Source of the DNA: JALYOC01 sp036675345
GTDB taxonomy: Bacteria; Myxococcota; Myxococcia; Myxococcales; Myxococcaceae
Assembly (NCBI GenBank): GCA_036675345.1
Contig: JAKFFE010000032.1
Span: forward strand, 124,001-188,000
Direction of reading: 5' to 3'
DNA length: 64,000 bases
The notes under the pieces: model-generated
Told to the model about the DNA's origin: nothing
Databases searched by the model: none
What the model saw: only the letters and a program-made list of their open reading frames with translations
Program-made: the position numbers and the translations under genes
Part shown: piece after piece, positions 61,681 to 64,000 of the stretch
How the letters are laid out: every line of letters begins with the position of its first letter
Numbering within the stretch: the first letter of the stretch is position 1

Positions 61681-62622
61681 ATGCCCTCCACCGCACTGGT
61701 CTACAGCTCACACAATCGGAGTCATCGGATTCACCACGATCTGATCGTTCAGCGGGCGCTGTCGGGCCGCGCGAACAAACGGATCTTCCTGCTGCCGATG
61801 TCCATGTCCCCCCAGCACGGGGACGAGCTGGCGCTGCAGAAGCAGGAGGTGGACACCTTCGCCTGGTACTTCCGCGGCTTCTCCGAGAAGGGGTTGGAGT
61901 TCGTCCCCTTCTACTGGAACAGCGCGCTGCGGCCGCAGGACGTGGAGCTGTTGTTCAAGTATCTGGAGGAGTCGGAGGTGGTCCTGCTGGCGGGTGGATC
62001 CAGCATGGTCGGCCTGCAGCGGTACCGGGACCTGGGCGCGCGCTTTGCCAACGACCCGGACAAGTTCCGCAAGATCCTGGAGCAGCGGCAGAAGCAGGGG
62101 CTGCTGACCGTGGGCTTCTCCGCCGGCGCGGACCAGTTGATGGAGAAGCTGTTCCGGGTCACCCACCACATCCCGGGCGACAACCGCGCCTTCGGCCTGA
62201 TCACCGACACCCTGCTCACCCTCCACCACGACCCGTCCCGGGACGCCTCCCTGTTCGACGCGGCCCGCGAGTTCCCCCAGTCCCGGGTGTTCGGCCTCCC
62301 CAACGATTCGGCGCTGTCCGTCTCCCGCGGGGTCACCCCCCAGGGCGGGCAGTGGCAGCTGACCGAGTTCGTGATCGACACCAGCTGGGATCGCCCCGCC
62401 GACGCCTGGCACGTGCGCACCCGCAGCGGCGCCACCATCCAGCACTTCTACGCGGACGGGCGGCACTGGTCCTTCCAGCAGGGAGACTGGATGCTGAGGG
62501 TGAAGTCCGCGGACGGAAAGCAGGACCAAAGCTGGATCGGCTCCGGCGGCCGGGTGATCGCCTACCAGACCCAACAGGCCCAGGAGACGAAGTCCGCCGA
62601 GCAGCTGATCGCCGCGAACTAA
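61681..62622 (+). CDS. S51-like / cyanophycinase-like serine hydrolase
   Basis: This 313-aa protein starts at an ATG at 61681. The nucleophile Ser is in LTVGFSAGADQLME (G-x-S-A-G-A, about residue 145). VVLLAGGSSMVGLQRYR near residue 105 and the later SALSVSRG segment match the S51/cyanophycinase fold, peptidase E type. Unlike true cyanophycinases it is slightly longer, with a C-terminal WSFQQGDWMLRVKSADG extension. No signal peptide, so cytosolic. No cyanophycin synthetase gene is seen nearby, so another dipeptide substrate is possible. The palindrome at 62626-62706 follows. Confidence 0.75.
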   Translation: MPSTALVYSSHNRSHRIHHDLIVQRALSGRANKRIFLLPMSMSPQHGDELALQKQEVDTFAWYFRGFSEKGLEFVPFYWNSALRPQDVELLFKYLEESEVVLLAGGSSMVGLQRYRDLGARFANDPDKFRKILEQRQKQGLLTVGFSAGADQLMEKLFRVTHHIPGDNRAFGLITDTLLTLHHDPSRDASLFDAAREFPQSRVFGLPNDSALSVSRGVTPQGGQWQLTEFVIDTSWDRPADAWHVRTRSGATIQHFYADGRHWSFQQGDWMLRVKSADGKQDQSWIGSGGRVIAYQTQQAQETKSAEQLIAAN

Positions 62623-62625
62623 GGA

Positions 62626-62706
62626 AAAGGGGACAGGCTACATTTCCCGGTCCCTGGATTGCATCCCCTGCAATCGGGAAGCCCGGAAATGTAGCCTGTC
62701 CCCTTT
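62626..62706. repeat. REP-like palindrome, copy 2 (81 bp)
   Basis: The outer arms, beginning AAAGGGGACAGGCTACATTT (62626-62647) and matched by 62685-62706, are perfectly complementary over 22 bp. An inner 7-bp stem GATTGCA/TGCAATC lies in the loop (62657-62675). The arms share the core GGGGACAGGCT(G/A)CATT with copy 1 at 47208-47264, but the loop sequences differ. Both copies lie between convergent genes. Confidence 0.9.
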
Positions 62707-62720
62707 ATTGTCTTGGCGCG

Positions 62721-63503
62721 TTACTTCCCCTGGAACACGGGGGTGCGCTTCTCCAGGAAGGCCTTCATCCCCTCGCGCTGATCCTGGGAACCGAAGAGCA
62801 TCGAGAAGCCCTGGCGCTCCAGTTCGTTGGCGGCGCGCAGGTCGGAGTCGGCGCCGAACTCGATCACTCGCTTGGCCTGGGCAATGGCCAGCGGCGCCTT
62901 CTTCATCATCTTGGCCGCCATCTCCCGGCAGTGGGGCAGCAGCTTCTCGGGCGGGAACACGTCCAGCACCAGGCCGATGTCCTTGGCCTTGGCCGCGTCG
63001 ATGATCTCCCCGGTGAAGATCAGCTCCTTGGCCCGGACCCGGCCCACCAGGCGGGTCAGCCGCTGGGTGCCGCCAAAGCCGGGGATCACCCCCAGCCCCA
63101 CCTCGGGCAGACCGAACTTGGCCTTCTCCGAGGCGTAGATCAGGTCACAGCACAGGGCCAGCTCACAGCCGCCGCCCAGCGCAAAGCCGTTCACCGCCGC
63201 GATGGTGGGGATGCTCAGCGACTCCATCAACTGGAACACCCGGTGGCCGACCCCGGCGAACTCCCGGGCCTCGTTGGGGGTCAGCTCCGCCATCTCGGTG
63301 ATGTCCGCGCCGGCCACGAAGGCCTTCTCCCCTGCCCCGGTGACGATCAGCGCCCGCAGCTGGCTGTTGTGGGCCAGAAAGCGCAGCGCCAGCTCGGTCT
63401 CCTGCAGCGCCTTGGTGTTGAAGGCGTTGAGGGCCTTGGGCCGATCGATGGTCAGGATCGCCAGCGAGTCTTCGAATTCCAGCCGGATGTTCTCGTAGGC
63501 CAT
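62721..63503 (-). CDS. Enoyl-CoA hydratase
   Basis: This 260-aa crotonase-family protein has oxyanion and catalytic segments ALIVTGAGEKAFVAGADITEMAELT and NGFALGGGCELALCCDLIYASEKAKFGLPEVGLGVIPGFGGTQRL with the two catalytic Glu. AKRVIEFGADSDL is near the C-terminus. It hydrates trans-2-enoyl-CoA to (S)-3-hydroxyacyl-CoA. Its upstream neighbour at 63519 is the 3-hydroxyacyl-CoA dehydrogenase, so the two catalyse consecutive steps. Confidence 0.95.
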   Translation of the reverse strand: MAYENIRLEFEDSLAILTIDRPKALNAFNTKALQETELALRFLAHNSQLRALIVTGAGEKAFVAGADITEMAELTPNEAREFAGVGHRVFQLMESLSIPTIAAVNGFALGGGCELALCCDLIYASEKAKFGLPEVGLGVIPGFGGTQRLTRLVGRVRAKELIFTGEIIDAAKAKDIGLVLDVFPPEKLLPHCREMAAKMMKKAPLAIAQAKRVIEFGADSDLRAANELERQGFSMLFGSQDQREGMKAFLEKRTPVFQGK

Positions 63504-63518
63504 GGGCCAGTTCCCCCT

Positions 63519-64000
63519 CTAGTACTTGTAGAAACCGCGCCCGCTCTTCTTGCCGTACCAGCCGGCGTCCACGTACTGGCGCAACAGCGGGCAGGGACGG
63601 TACTTCGGATCGCCCAGGCCCTTGTGCAGGACCTCGGCGATGAACAGCACCGTGTCCAGACCAATGAAGTCCGCCAGGGTCAGCGGGCCCATCGGCTGGT
63701 TGGTCCCCAGCTTCATCGCGGTGTCGATGTCCTCCGGCGTCCCCAGCCCCTCCATCAGGGCGTAGCAGGCCTCGTTGATCATCGGGATCAGGATCCGGTT
63801 CACGATGAACCCCGGGTAGTCCTTGGAGACCACCGTGGTCTTCCCCATCTTCTCCGCCAGCCCCTTGGTGGCCGCGTAGGTCTCCTCGGAGGTGGCCGCG
63901 CCGCGGATCAGCTCCACCAGCGACATCAGCGGCACCGGGTTCATGAAGTGCATCCCGATCACCGCCTCCGGCCGCTTGGTGGCGGTGGCGATGCGGGTGA
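63519..64000 (-). CDS. 3-hydroxybutyryl-CoA dehydrogenase (partial, 5' end off window)
   Basis: About 160 C-terminal codons of a NAD-dependent 3-hydroxyacyl-CoA dehydrogenase are visible. The sequence starts with TRIATATKRPEAVIGMHFMNPVPLM, includes the catalytic His of GMHFMNP, and ends with GWYGKKSGRGFYKY, a family-typical C-terminus. The C-terminal helical domain (PGFIVNRILIPMINEACYALMEG.. TMKLGTNQPMGPLTLADFIGLD) is intact. The Rossmann NAD-binding domain lies beyond the window. The stop is 15 nt before the enoyl-CoA hydratase start, so they are likely co-transcribed. Confidence 0.93.
   Translation of the reverse strand, partial: TRIATATKRPEAVIGMHFMNPVPLMSLVELIRGAATSEETYAATKGLAEKMGKTTVVSKDYPGFIVNRILIPMINEACYALMEGLGTPEDIDTAMKLGTNQPMGPLTLADFIGLDTVLFIAEVLHKGLGDPKYRPCPLLRQYVDAGWYGKKSGRGFYKY

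Overview
The window is high-GC (roughly 70%), gene-dense bacterial chromosome. The repertoire points to a myxobacterium or close relative (Myxococcota, formerly Deltaproteobacteria). The supporting genes are a eukaryote-type Ser/Thr kinase with PEGA repeats, FHA and PilZ domains, two membrane class III nucleotide cyclases, stand-alone cyclic-nucleotide-binding proteins, two AgmX/PglI-type TonB-like C-terminal domains, many lipoproteins, and a large acyl-CoA/acetoacetyl-CoA set. No tRNA, rRNA, CRISPR array, prophage, insertion sequence or plasmid gene was seen. The species is not identifiable from the sequence alone.

Layout. 1-1932 (-): FHA protein, metallo-beta-lactamase-fold hydrolase and a ChaN-like lipoprotein running off the left edge. 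1933-2370: a gene-free stretch holding a 109-bp imperfect palindrome. 2371-4369 (+): ECF sigma factor, zinc-finger anti-sigma factor and DsbA-like lipoprotein. 4459-7963 (-): EF-hand protein, OmpA-type lipoprotein, starch-binding-domain esterase and an outer-membrane beta-barrel. 8054-11674: SelO AMPylase (+), AgmX-like protein (-) and cyclic-nucleotide-binding protein (+). 11736-19697 (-): PEGA kinase, M48 protease, an HExxH lipoprotein and guaA. 19794-25064 (+): lipoprotein, then an ABC ATPase followed by two permeases fused to zincin-like peptidase domains, one with an intact HETTH motif and one degenerate. 25031-30021 (-): an apparent five-gene operon guaB-cyclase-modA-modB-modC. 30146-32383 (+): a PilZ-Hsp70 fusion.

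32361-38306 (-): S9 peptidase, DedA, cyclic-nucleotide-binding protein, gamma-carbonic anhydrase, zinc-ribbon protein, VanZ and MiaB. 38396-39235 (+): EEP-family hydrolase. 39371-45810 (-): coiled-coil protein, VWA protein, RNA methyltransferase, PilZ protein, CoA-transferase subunits and thiolase. 46038-51881: phosphoesterase (+), then phospholipase-D protein, a second MBL hydrolase, a beta-barrel protein and ribosomal protein S1 (-). 52086-56021: methyltransferase (-), an unknown protein (+), a second cyclase (-) and HPF (-). 56401-64000: two acyl-CoA dehydrogenases flanking an AgmX-like protein, serB, unknown proteins, an S51-like peptidase (+), enoyl-CoA hydratase and a partial 3-hydroxyacyl-CoA dehydrogenase at the right edge.

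Recurring themes are cyclic-nucleotide signalling (two cyclases, two effectors without DNA-binding domains, one PDE-like MBL protein), envelope lipoproteins and proteases, and fatty-acid/ketone-body CoA chemistry. Intergenic regions are rich in long hairpins. These include two copies of a 57-81 bp palindrome sharing GGGGACAGGCT arms, each lying between convergent genes.
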